64,000 nt of DNA from an uncultured Bacteroidaceae bacterium (GTDB lineage: Bacteria > Bacteroidota > Bacteroidia > Bacteroidales > Bacteroidaceae). The DNA is taken from NCBI GenBank assembly GCA_934293005.1, contig CAKQYA010000004.1:1-64000 (forward strand), given 5' to 3'. The position numbers and the translations under genes are program-made. Position 1 is the stretch's first letter. Each line of letters begins with the position of its first letter. Positions 55,592 to 63,355 of the stretch are shown here, one piece after another. The notes beneath the pieces were generated by a model. That model searched no databases. It was not told the origin of the DNA and was given only the letters and a program-made list of their open reading frames with translations.

Positions 55592-56821
55592 TCACCACAT
55601 CTTCGTCAGTTCTGTTCCTGGATAATAGAATTGCAGTATATCCTCATAAGGCACACCTTTGTCGCCCATGACAGCAGCACCAATCTGACACAGACCTACG
55701 CCATGCCCCCAACCTTTTCCATGAAGCACAAATCCATCTTCAATGTTCTCCACTTCAAAAGCTGATGAATAGAGGTGCGATTCACTCAACCATTTTCTTA
55801 TTTCCAGTTCCTTGCCTACAGTCACAGTGCGTTTCTCGCCCACAATCTTCAAAAGGACGACATGCCCCGCCTCACTGCGCTCCACAGGCACCAAATCCCT
55901 TATCTCGCCAAAATCGATGCCCGACTTACGGCATATCAATTCCGTGGCCCTTTCACGTGGCAAACGCACAGTCCACCGATAGAAGTCGTTTGTCTCTTTA
56001 TCATAACTGTTGAGCACATGCCCGAGAATCCTCACATCATCTGTGTTGCAATAAGGGTCTGGCTTAGACACAAGGTAAGGATGGCGCACATTCTCCCAGC
56101 ACGACTCAAAAACCTCAGTCATACCTCCGCAGCATTTAGAGAATCGAGCATCGCAAATAGCTCCGTCATATGTAAGAACCAATCCGCGAGTGTCATCTAT
56201 GGCATGCGCCACATTGCCATTAGTTTGCCTCGTAAGCCCTTGATAACGCTGACAATGGTCATCGGCACACACGTCAAACAATCTATGCGCCTCGCTGTCA
56301 TACCAACGGATGATGCTATCCTTGCCCAACTGTTCGTGCTTGGCAAATGTCTTTTCATGCGCTCTCGATTTGCGCATCATCGCCACAAGCCAGCTGCGAG
56401 ATATCACAGCATGTGCCCTCAACAAGTTTAATGATGCATCTGCGCTCATCTCACTGCTTATCACGCTGGTCAGGTAAGTCTCCACTTGCACACAGTTAAC
56501 CGCTCTCACCATACCGTCTTCTTCTATCAACTCGAGTTCTCCTGCAAATGTTTGGTTTTCCTTGCGCTGCCAATGAAAGCCAATGCCTATCACCACATCT
56601 TTGAGCATGAAAGAAGCTTCATGCATATCAGGCCCTTCATCTATATGCGAAGCCAATGCAAACAACATTCTGCCACCAGCATGTCTCACATCGTTCAGTG
56701 TAAAACGATGTTCACCAATAAAAGGCTTTCCATCCAACAAAAATGTTGAATGGAAAACCACATTTATCTCATTGGATCGGAGTATGCCGACCCTCACTGT
56801 TTGTTCAACAGCCACATTCAT
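55592..56821 (-). CDS. SpoIID/LytB-domain protein without signal peptide
   Basis: 409 residues from the ATG at 56821 (the frame also opens at GTG 56851). SpoIID domains are lytic transglycosylases of denuded glycan strands or amidase enhancers. The catalytic Glu124 is in VISSEMSADASLNLLRAHAVISRSW; FSKCCGGMTEVFESCWENV has the Cys cluster and WGHGVGLCQIGA the C-terminal signature. Neither start gives a signal peptide or TM, so it seems cytoplasmic, unusual for a wall enzyme. Its neighbours are AmpG-type importers, which suits action on imported fragments. Confidence 0.82.
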   Translation of the reverse strand: MNVAVEQTVRVGILRSNEINVVFHSTFLLDGKPFIGEHRFTLNDVRHAGGRMLFALASHIDEGPDMHEASFMLKDVVIGIGFHWQRKENQTFAGELELIEEDGMVRAVNCVQVETYLTSVISSEMSADASLNLLRAHAVISRSWLVAMMRKSRAHEKTFAKHEQLGKDSIIRWYDSEAHRLFDVCADDHCQRYQGLTRQTNGNVAHAIDDTRGLVLTYDGAICDARFSKCCGGMTEVFESCWENVRHPYLVSKPDPYCNTDDVRILGHVLNSYDKETNDFYRWTVRLPRERATELICRKSGIDFGEIRDLVPVERSEAGHVVLLKIVGEKRTVTVGKELEIRKWLSESHLYSSAFEVENIEDGFVLHGKGWGHGVGLCQIGAAVMGDKGVPYEDILQFYYPGTELTKMW

Positions 56822-56868
56822 AGTATAGATTTTTTTCAAACAGGCAACCACGCTTGTCGATTTATATT

Positions 56869-59418
56869 TTAAGGCCTATACCCCCCCCCCGATTCAGCTT
56901 TGAATCTCATTATAATGTCAAGCTCTTCATCACGGGATATGCCACACTCGCTGATTATGTCCTTCACCTTTTCAGCATTCATCTTGCAATAGTCTTCAAC
57001 ACGAGGCACAATAAGCATGCCCGCCATGTCAATGGCTCCAGGACTGACAAGAATCTGTTCCTCATCCTGTTCATAATAACAGTCGGGACGATGTTTGGAA
57101 CGTGGGATGATCACACTCACAATACGCTGTGAGCCATCCAACGAACTTGGCTGAATCCACGCAAGGATATTCATCATAGGTTCCGTGTCACCATCCTTCA
57201 CATGCATTGCATTGTAAAGTTTGTCAAACAGCACCTTATTGGCATGCGGGGTGCGTGTGATGATGACAAATCCAGGACACACGTAGCCGCGCAAACTGAA
57301 CACACCTGTGCTGTCAGCCAATTCCTCAAGCTTCAAGGCCACCAGACTCTCCACCTCTGTTATCGGCCAAAGACGCGAGCGCTGGTCTTTATACAGTTCG
57401 ACCCAATCTCTCTGCAATGGCACCACGCCACACGAACCAGCCTGGAAATGCATGTGATCTGGCGCACTGGCTCCACACTTCGGTCCATTATAGAAAATGA
57501 AGTATTTATTCATCTGCACAGCCATCTCCATCATGTCCTCATAGTAGTTCTTTATTGCCTGATCGCAATGATGGCGCAGAGGCATAGTGAAATGCATTGG
57601 CAATATCGGATTCGGATTGACCAAGAGATAATACCTCTTCAGCAGCGGATATGACAGTTGCTCCTTGGGCCTGTTCACCTCACACAGAAAACAAGGGCGA
57701 TGCTTTATCGACTCCGCATCGACTTTTGCTCCTGTAGACACCATCCTCGCCTGATTATGCTGAACAGACAGGCGGCATCCCTCAATGTCATAATCACTTG
57801 TCACAACACGCGACAGACCTTCATAATTATTCCTTGCCAAGTCCCACATGGGCAACTGCTTGTGCAGCAGCTGCTCCGCCTTCTCCGACGACACGCAGCT
57901 CTGCCAGAAATCGTTCAAACGGCGGCGCTCGATGATTTCAATGGTGCGCAGACCATCTTTATACATGTTGTTCTTATTGACCTGCGCTGGGGTGAGAGCC
58001 GCATCGCTATTACCTTCCCAACGGCGGCAAAGATAAAGCTGGTCAAATATGCGGCCAATCTTATACTTGCGGCTGAAGGCAAGACCCACGGCATAATCTT
58101 CGCCATAAGACGTGTTCGGCATGCCTATGGAGCGAAGCAGAGGCGTGTAGAAAGCGCGCGGCGCACCAAGGCCATTGACACGCAAAGCATTATTATGGCC
58201 ATTTTCAGGTGTCCATTCTTTATGGTCTATCAATCCTGGCGGCAATGTGTCTAATTTGAAGTCGCACATGCGATAAGAGCCTATCACCATACCGCAGTGC
58301 TCTTCATAGAATTTATCCACAATGCGCTGAAGAGTGTCATCTCCACTATAAAGGTCGTCGCTGTCAAGCTGAACCGCAAAACGTCCGCACCTGTTGTCGT
58401 CAAAAGCAAGATTCCAGCATCCTCCAATGCCCAAGTCATCTCGTTCAGGAATAATGTGAAGCACACGTGAATCCTCCTGCGAGAGACGCCTCAGCACCTC
58501 CGACGTGCCGTCTGTGGAGTGGTTGTCGACAACCATCACATTAAAATCAAAATTTGTTCTCTGCGACAATGCGCTATTCACAGCATCTTCGATAGTCCTG
58601 ACCCTGTTGCGCACAGGTATGATCACCGAAGCTTCTTTTTCAAAGTAATGATTCTCCACAGCCACTTCGGCTATGCTCTCTGGCTCTATGTACGCTCCTA
58701 TATTCTTAAGATAGCTTGTGAAAACAATCTCCCGTTCTTTCTGTATGTCACTGTTGCGACGGTCGACATAGTCAAACTGCTTTTCTCCGCTGCTTCGTCT
58801 GTCAGTCATGTCTTCCGTATAGAGATACTCATGTATATGGTATAGCGAGGCATTTCTCTTTCTGGAAAGACAATAGAGATGCAGGGCATACCACGAAGAA
58901 GCCATGTAGTCGCATTCTTCAGACACAGCAAGAAACTGTTTCACAGAAGCCGAAGACAATATGCACACATTGCCAAAGTCAAAATCATCACGCACACTGC
59001 CATAATAACAGTCCATGGTTGGGGATGCCACTATCTCATCATCTTTCTTAAGGTATCTGTCGGAATAGACCACTGAAGCGTCAACGCTCTCGGCTATAGA
59101 CAGCATGCGCCCCACTGCGTGGTAGCCCAATGTCACATTCGCCGGACTGGTGCACATCAACGCATATTTAGATGTCATCAGCGACCCTATGAGCCGCATT
59201 GTCTCCATGTTACCAAACGATTTGAAATAATGCACGTCGCATCCTGCGAAAGGACATGCCACCCCTTCTGGCATCATCAGATGTATGTCGCCCACCAATG
59301 GTTCTCCCTTCAGTTGCTTCAACAAAGAGAAGGCAGCCTCTTCGCTTGAATAAAAGACGAAACAATCTATCTTTTTCACACACTCACCCATGTCAGAAAT
59401 CATTGTGTATTCACTCAT
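56869..59418 (-). CDS. Three-part fusion: GT2-like, GT2, DUF4922 (HIT-like)
   Basis: 849 residues. The N-terminal part (about 20-240) is a degenerate GT-A-like domain (MTSKYALMCTSPANVTLG, VVYSDRYL). The middle (about 262-500) is an intact GT2: SVIIPVRNRVRTIEDAVNSAL, VVDNHSTDGTSEVL, QLDSDDLY (DxD) and GEDYAVGLAF. The C-terminal (about 510-849) is DUF4922, with CFLCEVNRP, LPMHFTMPLRHHCDQ and DHMHFQAG, where His655, His657 and Gln659 form the HIT-type H-x-H-x-Q motif of nucleotidyl transferases and phosphorylases. No signal peptide. A G10 run (56881-56890) encodes the last Gly residues. It is the first gene of the AmpG/SpoIID operon. Confidence 0.75.
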   Translation of the reverse strand: MSEYTMISDMGECVKKIDCFVFYSSEEAAFSLLKQLKGEPLVGDIHLMMPEGVACPFAGCDVHYFKSFGNMETMRLIGSLMTSKYALMCTSPANVTLGYHAVGRMLSIAESVDASVVYSDRYLKKDDEIVASPTMDCYYGSVRDDFDFGNVCILSSASVKQFLAVSEECDYMASSWYALHLYCLSRKRNASLYHIHEYLYTEDMTDRRSSGEKQFDYVDRRNSDIQKEREIVFTSYLKNIGAYIEPESIAEVAVENHYFEKEASVIIPVRNRVRTIEDAVNSALSQRTNFDFNVMVVDNHSTDGTSEVLRRLSQEDSRVLHIIPERDDLGIGGCWNLAFDDNRCGRFAVQLDSDDLYSGDDTLQRIVDKFYEEHCGMVIGSYRMCDFKLDTLPPGLIDHKEWTPENGHNNALRVNGLGAPRAFYTPLLRSIGMPNTSYGEDYAVGLAFSRKYKIGRIFDQLYLCRRWEGNSDAALTPAQVNKNNMYKDGLRTIEIIERRRLNDFWQSCVSSEKAEQLLHKQLPMWDLARNNYEGLSRVVTSDYDIEGCRLSVQHNQARMVSTGAKVDAESIKHRPCFLCEVNRPKEQLSYPLLKRYYLLVNPNPILPMHFTMPLRHHCDQAIKNYYEDMMEMAVQMNKYFIFYNGPKCGASAPDHMHFQAGSCGVVPLQRDWVELYKDQRSRLWPITEVESLVALKLEELADSTGVFSLRGYVCPGFVIITRTPHANKVLFDKLYNAMHVKDGDTEPMMNILAWIQPSSLDGSQRIVSVIIPRSKHRPDCYYEQDEEQILVSPGAIDMAGMLIVPRVEDYCKMNAEKVKDIISECGISRDEELDIIMRFKAESGGGYRP
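56881..56890. repeat. Poly-G10/C10 tract at the 3' end of the fusion gene
   Basis: Ten consecutive C on the plus strand, coding for Ser-Gly-Gly-Gly near the stop. Long G runs are rare in this window. A slip of one base would change only the last few residues before another stop. Confidence 0.9.
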
Positions 59419-59513
59419 ATCACTTTAAAAAAAGTAATTAATTCAAATTTCATAATCATAAGCGGCCGAATTGGATGATGCAGAAAACATTGCTCAATTC
59501 TACCGTTTGAGTG

Positions 59514-59521
59514 CAAAGTTA
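59514..59521 (-). promoter_or_regulatory. -7 promoter element of the GT2/DUF4922 operon
   Basis: The minus strand reads TAACTTTG followed by C, about 95 bases before the start at 59418. No other such element is seen before ampG, supporting one four-gene transcript. Confidence 0.6.
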
Positions 59522-59575
59522 ATAAAAATGTTCAAAAGTCAAGCATGTCACTGCTCTTTTTTCATTATTTTTTTG

Positions 59576-59583
59576 TATCTTTG
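59576..59583 (+). promoter_or_regulatory. -7 promoter element of yhhQ-queF
   Basis: TATCTTTG followed by C matches TAnnTTTG. Transcription from here gives a leader of about 165 bases, long enough to carry the tandem aptamers. Confidence 0.6.
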
Positions 59584-59690
59584 CACCCGATTTCAGAATC
59601 TGTCCATTGTGAGGTACGTCAAGAATGTCAACTGGCATATATTTGACCAAATGCACATTCAAAGACATCCATCATTCCACATTCTGAATC

Positions 59691-59719
59691 CGAGTGCTTG
59701 CTTACCTCGTAAAAACAAG
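59691..59719 (+). promoter_or_regulatory. preQ1-I riboswitch aptamer 1 (predicted)
   Basis: An H-type pseudoknot can be drawn. P1 CGAG (59691-59694) pairs with CTCG (59706-59709); P2 CTTG (59697-59700) pairs with CAAG (59716-59719); L3 is T-AAAAA. The bases that contact preQ1 in known class I aptamers are in place: U at 59695, C at 59705 just before P1', A at 59715, and the G59700-C59716 pair. P1 is only 4 bp. Confidence 0.7.
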
Positions 59720-59751
59720 CGTGTCCTTGAATTAACCACGTAAAAAACAAG
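59720..59751 (+). promoter_or_regulatory. preQ1-I riboswitch aptamer 2 (predicted)
   Basis: It begins directly after aptamer 1. P1 CGTG (59720-59723) pairs with CACG (59737-59740); P2 CTTG (59726-59729) pairs with CAAG (59748-59751); L2 ends in AAC; L3 is T-AAAAAA. Expected preQ1 contacts: U59724, C59736, A59747, G59729-C59748. The P2 strand ends 5 bases before the yhhQ ATG, so ligand binding should hide the A-rich initiation region and reduce translation. Confidence 0.78.
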
Positions 59752-59756
59752 AATAA

Positions 59757-60485
59757 ATGAAAAAGAGACAACAAATCAGCGTTTCCCTGATGGTGATGGG
59801 AATCGTGTTCTGCATCAGCCTTGTTGCAGCAAATCTTCTTGAAACCAAGCTTTTCACACTATGGGGTCCAATATCCCTCACATGCGGTTTCATCGTTTTC
59901 CCAATCTCATACATTCTCAACGACGTCATAGCTGAGGTCTGGGGCTTTCGAAAAGCCAGGCTCATCATATGGCTGGGCTTCGCGATGAACTTTCTCGTCG
60001 CAGCCTTGGGGGGCATTGCATGCGCATTGCCTGCAACCGTGCCAGGCAGCGACGAAGCATTCAAACACGTGTTCGCCTTCATGCCGCAGGTTGTGATAGC
60101 CAGCCTGCTCGCATTCATAGTGGGTTCATTCCTCAACGCATGGGTTATGAGCCGCATGAAACTGGCCGACCGTTCCAAAGGACATTTCAACTACTATTTC
60201 TCGCTGCGCGCCATAGCATCCACCCTTGTGGGCGAAGGAGCTGACAGCATCATCTTCTTCCCATTGGCGTTTTATCTATTCCCGCTCATAGTGGAAGGTG
60301 AGCCCAAGGTGACATTCGACATCATGATAGGTCTAATGCTGACGCAAGTGGTGGCCAAGACACTCTACGAGATAGTAGTGCTCCCAATCACCATAAAAGT
60401 GGTGAAACTTGTCAAGAGATACGAGGAAACCGATGTCTACGACGAGAACATCAGCTACAACGCTTTCAACATAAAGCAGCTGTAA
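59757..60485 (+). CDS. yhhQ: Queuosine precursor transporter
   Basis: 242 residues with about six TM helices. The family signature is clear: SLVAANLLETKLF, FPISYILNDVIAEVWGFRKARLIIWLGF, and SLRAIASTLVGEGADSIIFFPLAF. YhhQ/VUT proteins import preQ0, preQ1 or related bases. Placed just after the preQ1-type aptamers and before queF, all three point to queuosine precursor homeostasis. Confidence 0.92.
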   Translation: MKKRQQISVSLMVMGIVFCISLVAANLLETKLFTLWGPISLTCGFIVFPISYILNDVIAEVWGFRKARLIIWLGFAMNFLVAALGGIACALPATVPGSDEAFKHVFAFMPQVVIASLLAFIVGSFLNAWVMSRMKLADRSKGHFNYYFSLRAIASTLVGEGADSIIFFPLAFYLFPLIVEGEPKVTFDIMIGLMLTQVVAKTLYEIVVLPITIKVVKLVKRYEETDVYDENISYNAFNIKQL

Positions 60486-60566
60486 CTACCTTCAAACACA
60501 CTATATTTCCGAAAGCTGCATGGGCGACACCGTCCATACAGCAAACATCAACACCAAGAACAAACA

Positions 60567-61034
60567 ATGAACGACAACAGAACCGACGAAGGTCTAAATG
60601 CCCTTGGCAAAAAGACCGAATACCGTCAAGATTATGCTCCGGAGGTGCTTGAAGCATTCACGAACAAACACCCTGACAATGACTATTGGGTGCAGTTCAA
60701 CTGCCCTGAGTTCACTTCACTCTGTCCTATAACAGGCCAGCCCGACTTTGCTGAGATACGCATCTCATACTTGCCCGACAAGCGCATGGTGGAGAGCAAG
60801 TCGCTCAAGCTATACCTCTTCTCATTCCGCAACCATGGCGACTTCCACGAAGACTGCGTCAACAAGATAATGAAAGACCTCATCAACCTCATGGACCCCA
60901 AATATATTGAGGTGACAGGCATCTTCACGCCACGTGGCGGCATAAGCATATACCCATACGCCAACTATGGCCGCCAAGGCACAAAATATGAAGAGATGGC
61001 ACAGTACCGCATGATGAACCACGGACTGAGATAA
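60567..61034 (+). CDS. queF: NADPH-dependent 7-cyano-7-deazaguanine reductase (QueF)
   Basis: 155 residues; reduces preQ0 to preQ1. Nucleophile Cys53 and general acid Asp60 in FTSLCPITGQPDFAEI, substrate Glu and NADPH site in ESKSLKLYLFSFRNHGDFHEDC. The unimodular short form. It lies 81 bases after yhhQ with no terminator between, so the same leader probably controls both. Confidence 0.95.
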   Translation: MNDNRTDEGLNALGKKTEYRQDYAPEVLEAFTNKHPDNDYWVQFNCPEFTSLCPITGQPDFAEIRISYLPDKRMVESKSLKLYLFSFRNHGDFHEDCVNKIMKDLINLMDPKYIEVTGIFTPRGGISIYPYANYGRQGTKYEEMAQYRMMNHGLR

Positions 61035-61050
61035 CCATGGAAATCATAAA

Positions 61051-61129
61051 CCCAAATCGGTCATTAGACCGAAACAGGGAAATTATCAGGACATTATTGC
61101 TTCTTTTCAAATCTAATGACCGATTTGGG
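61051..61129. repeat. Family A 79-bp element, intact copy
   Basis: CCCAAATCGGTCATTAGA (61051-61068) and its exact complement (61112-61129). The interior is identical to the copy at 1445-1523 apart from one base. It sits just after queF and before a terminator. Confidence 0.88.
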
Positions 61130-61140
61130 TTAAACAAGAC

Positions 61141-61182
61141 AGCCGAAAGATTCACCGCATCCCACGTGTGAATCTTTCGGCT
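61141..61182 (+). terminator. Intrinsic terminator of yhhQ-queF
   Basis: AGCCGAAAGATTCA (61141-61154) pairs perfectly with 61169-61182, followed by TTATATTT. Confidence 0.78.
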
Positions 61183-61295
61183 TTATATTTATGCCTATGC
61201 CACTCGAAAGACAATAATGCCCACTGCCGCATACATTATAATATAACAATTCCAAAATTCTCAACACAACTGACGGATATATCAGTTTTTTCACG

Positions 61296-61303
61296 TAACT
61301 TTG
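61296..61303 (+). promoter_or_regulatory. -7 promoter element overlapping the phoH start
   Basis: TAACTTTG followed by T, ending 4 bases before the ATG at 61308. Transcription should start at or next to the start codon, implying a leaderless or near-leaderless message. Confidence 0.6.
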
Positions 61304-61307
61304 TAGC

Positions 61308-62294
61308 ATGATAGAAAAGCATATAGTACTTGAACATATAGACCTGGTCACATTTTACGGTGTGAACAATGTGCACCTGCAGATGATAAAAGCGCTCTAT
61401 CCTAAGCTGCGCATCGTGGCAAGAGGCAACATCATCAAAGTGATGGGCGATGAGGAAGAGATGTGTGCCTTCGAGGAAAACATCTCCAAGATGCAGAGCC
61501 ACTGCATACAATACAATTCGCTAACTGAAGAAGATATCCTTCAAATTGTCAAAGGCGAGAATCCGGCTTGCCGCCTTGCCGATGGCAGCGCCATCTGCTA
61601 CAGCGTGACTGGCAAACCCATATCGCCACGTTCAGAAAACCAGATGTTGCTTGTCGAAGCTTACAACGCCAACGACATGGTGTTCGCCATAGGTCCGGCA
61701 GGCTCAGGAAAAACTTACATCTCCATAGCATTGGCGGTGCGCGCCCTCAAAAACAAGGAAATAAGAAAGATCATACTTTCAAGGCCCGCAGTGGAAGCAG
61801 GCGAGAAACTCGGTTTTCTGCCAGGCGACATGAAAGAAAAGATTGACCCGTACCTGCAACCTCTATACGATGCCCTGCAAGACATGATACCAGCACAGAA
61901 GCTCACTGAATACATGGAACAGAACGTCATACAGATTGCACCGCTTGCCTTTATGCGCGGACGCACACTCAATGACGCTGTTGTCATACTCGATGAAGCG
62001 CAGAACACCACTTCGCAGCAAATAAAGATGTTCCTCACGCGCATGGGACAAAACACAAAAATGATCATCACAGGCGACATGACACAGATAGACCTGCCGC
62101 GCAACGTGAAGAGCGGTCTCAAAGAAGCTCGAGAAGTGCTTGAAAGCGTGAACGGCATCAGTTTCATCGAAATGAACGAAAAGGACATAGTGCGCCACAA
62201 GCTCGTCACACGCATAGTCAACGCATACAACAAATATGACAATGAGAGAAAGCGTCTGGCCATGCACAAGGAGAGCGACGAAGCACAATACTGA
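61308..62294 (+). CDS. phoH: PhoH-family ATPase (YbeZ type)
   Basis: 328 residues. The N-terminal domain (MIEKHIVLEHIDLVTFYGVNNVHLQMIKALYPKLRIVARGN) is the short KH-like YbeZ start. The ATPase has Walker A (GPAGSGKTYIS), LSRPAVEAGEKLGFLPGD, Walker B (AVVILDEAQN) and TGDMTQIDLP. Linked to RNA handling with YbeY in other bacteria; no ybeY is in view. Confidence 0.92.
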   Translation: MIEKHIVLEHIDLVTFYGVNNVHLQMIKALYPKLRIVARGNIIKVMGDEEEMCAFEENISKMQSHCIQYNSLTEEDILQIVKGENPACRLADGSAICYSVTGKPISPRSENQMLLVEAYNANDMVFAIGPAGSGKTYISIALAVRALKNKEIRKIILSRPAVEAGEKLGFLPGDMKEKIDPYLQPLYDALQDMIPAQKLTEYMEQNVIQIAPLAFMRGRTLNDAVVILDEAQNTTSQQIKMFLTRMGQNTKMIITGDMTQIDLPRNVKSGLKEAREVLESVNGISFIEMNEKDIVRHKLVTRIVNAYNKYDNERKRLAMHKESDEAQY

Positions 62295-62329
62295 CTACAA
62301 ATTCATAAAACTCAAATAATTTCACTATC

Positions 62330-63283
62330 ATGAAGGCTTTAACAAGAACCGACTTCAACTTCCCAGGACAAAAGGAAGTGTATCACGGCAAAGTTCGTGA
62401 CGTGTACAACATCAACGATGATCTCATGGTAATGGTTGCCACAGACCGCATTTCGGCATTCGATGTGGTGCTGCCTAAGGGCATTCCATTCAAAGGACAG
62501 GTGCTCAACCAAATAGCATCCAAGTTTCTTGACGCCAGCGCAGACATCGTGCCAAACTGGAAACTCGCCACTCCAGACCCAATGGTCACAGTGGGACTGA
62601 AGTGTGAAGGATTCCGCGTGGAGATGATCATCCGCGGTTACCTCACAGGTTCTGCATGGCGCGAGTATAAGGCTGGCAACCGCACACTCTGCGGCATCAC
62701 GCTTCCAGAGGGCATGCGCGAAAACGAGAAGTTTGCTGAGCCAATCATCACACCAACAACAAAGGCTGACGAAGGCCACGATGAGAACATCTCCAAGGAA
62801 GAGATAATAGCTCAGGGCTTAGTGTCGAAGGAAGACTACGAGACCATGGAACGCTACACAAGAGCTCTGTTTGACCTCGGCACCAAGATGGCAGCAGAGA
62901 AGGGACTCATACTTGTGGACACCAAGTATGAATTCGGCAAGCGAGACGGAAAAGTTTACCTTATCGATGAGGTGCACACCCCCGACTCATCTCGTTACTT
63001 CTATGCTGATGGCTACCAAGAGAAATTTGAGAAAGGCGAGCCACAGAAGCAGCTCTCAAAGGAGTTTGTACGCCAATGGCTTATAGACCACAACTTCATG
63101 AACCAGCCAGGACAAGTCATGCCAGAAATCACAGACGCTTATGCAGAGTCGGTGTCAGAACGATACATAGAGCTCTATGAGCACATCACAGGCGAGAAGT
63201 TCGAAAAAGCGCAGAGCGACGAAGACATAGCAAGCCGTATCGAGAAGAATGTCAACGCATACCTCGAAAGCGCAAAGAAATAA
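62330..63283 (+). CDS. purC: Phosphoribosylaminoimidazole-succinocarboxamide synthase
   Basis: 317 residues; joins aspartate to CAIR in purine synthesis. GKVRDVYNINDDLMVMVATDRISAFDVVLPKGIP is the ATP-binding start; RGYLTGSAWREYKAG, LVDTKYEFGK and IDEVHTPDSSRYFYAD are the substrate motifs. The length fits the Bacteroidetes long form. It lies 36 bases after phoH. Confidence 0.95.
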   Translation: MKALTRTDFNFPGQKEVYHGKVRDVYNINDDLMVMVATDRISAFDVVLPKGIPFKGQVLNQIASKFLDASADIVPNWKLATPDPMVTVGLKCEGFRVEMIIRGYLTGSAWREYKAGNRTLCGITLPEGMRENEKFAEPIITPTTKADEGHDENISKEEIIAQGLVSKEDYETMERYTRALFDLGTKMAAEKGLILVDTKYEFGKRDGKVYLIDEVHTPDSSRYFYADGYQEKFEKGEPQKQLSKEFVRQWLIDHNFMNQPGQVMPEITDAYAESVSERYIELYEHITGEKFEKAQSDEDIASRIEKNVNAYLESAKK

Positions 63284-63297
63284 CACACCCACATGAC

Positions 63298-63331
63298 AAG
63301 AATCAGAGAGCCGCACAGCTCTCTGATTCTT
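63298..63331 (+). terminator. Hairpin between purC and ubiE
   Basis: AAGAATCAGAGAG (63298-63310) pairs perfectly with 63319-63331 around an 8-base loop. There is only a short T run, so it may be a processing or partial-termination site in a shared transcript. Confidence 0.65.
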
Positions 63332-63355
63332 CTTGACAAACACACAGCATCAATA

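Noticed and set aside
59585..59690. Possible further aptamer upstream of the two preQ1-type pseudoknots
   Set aside because: No P1/P2 pair with the A-rich loop and contact bases could be drawn.
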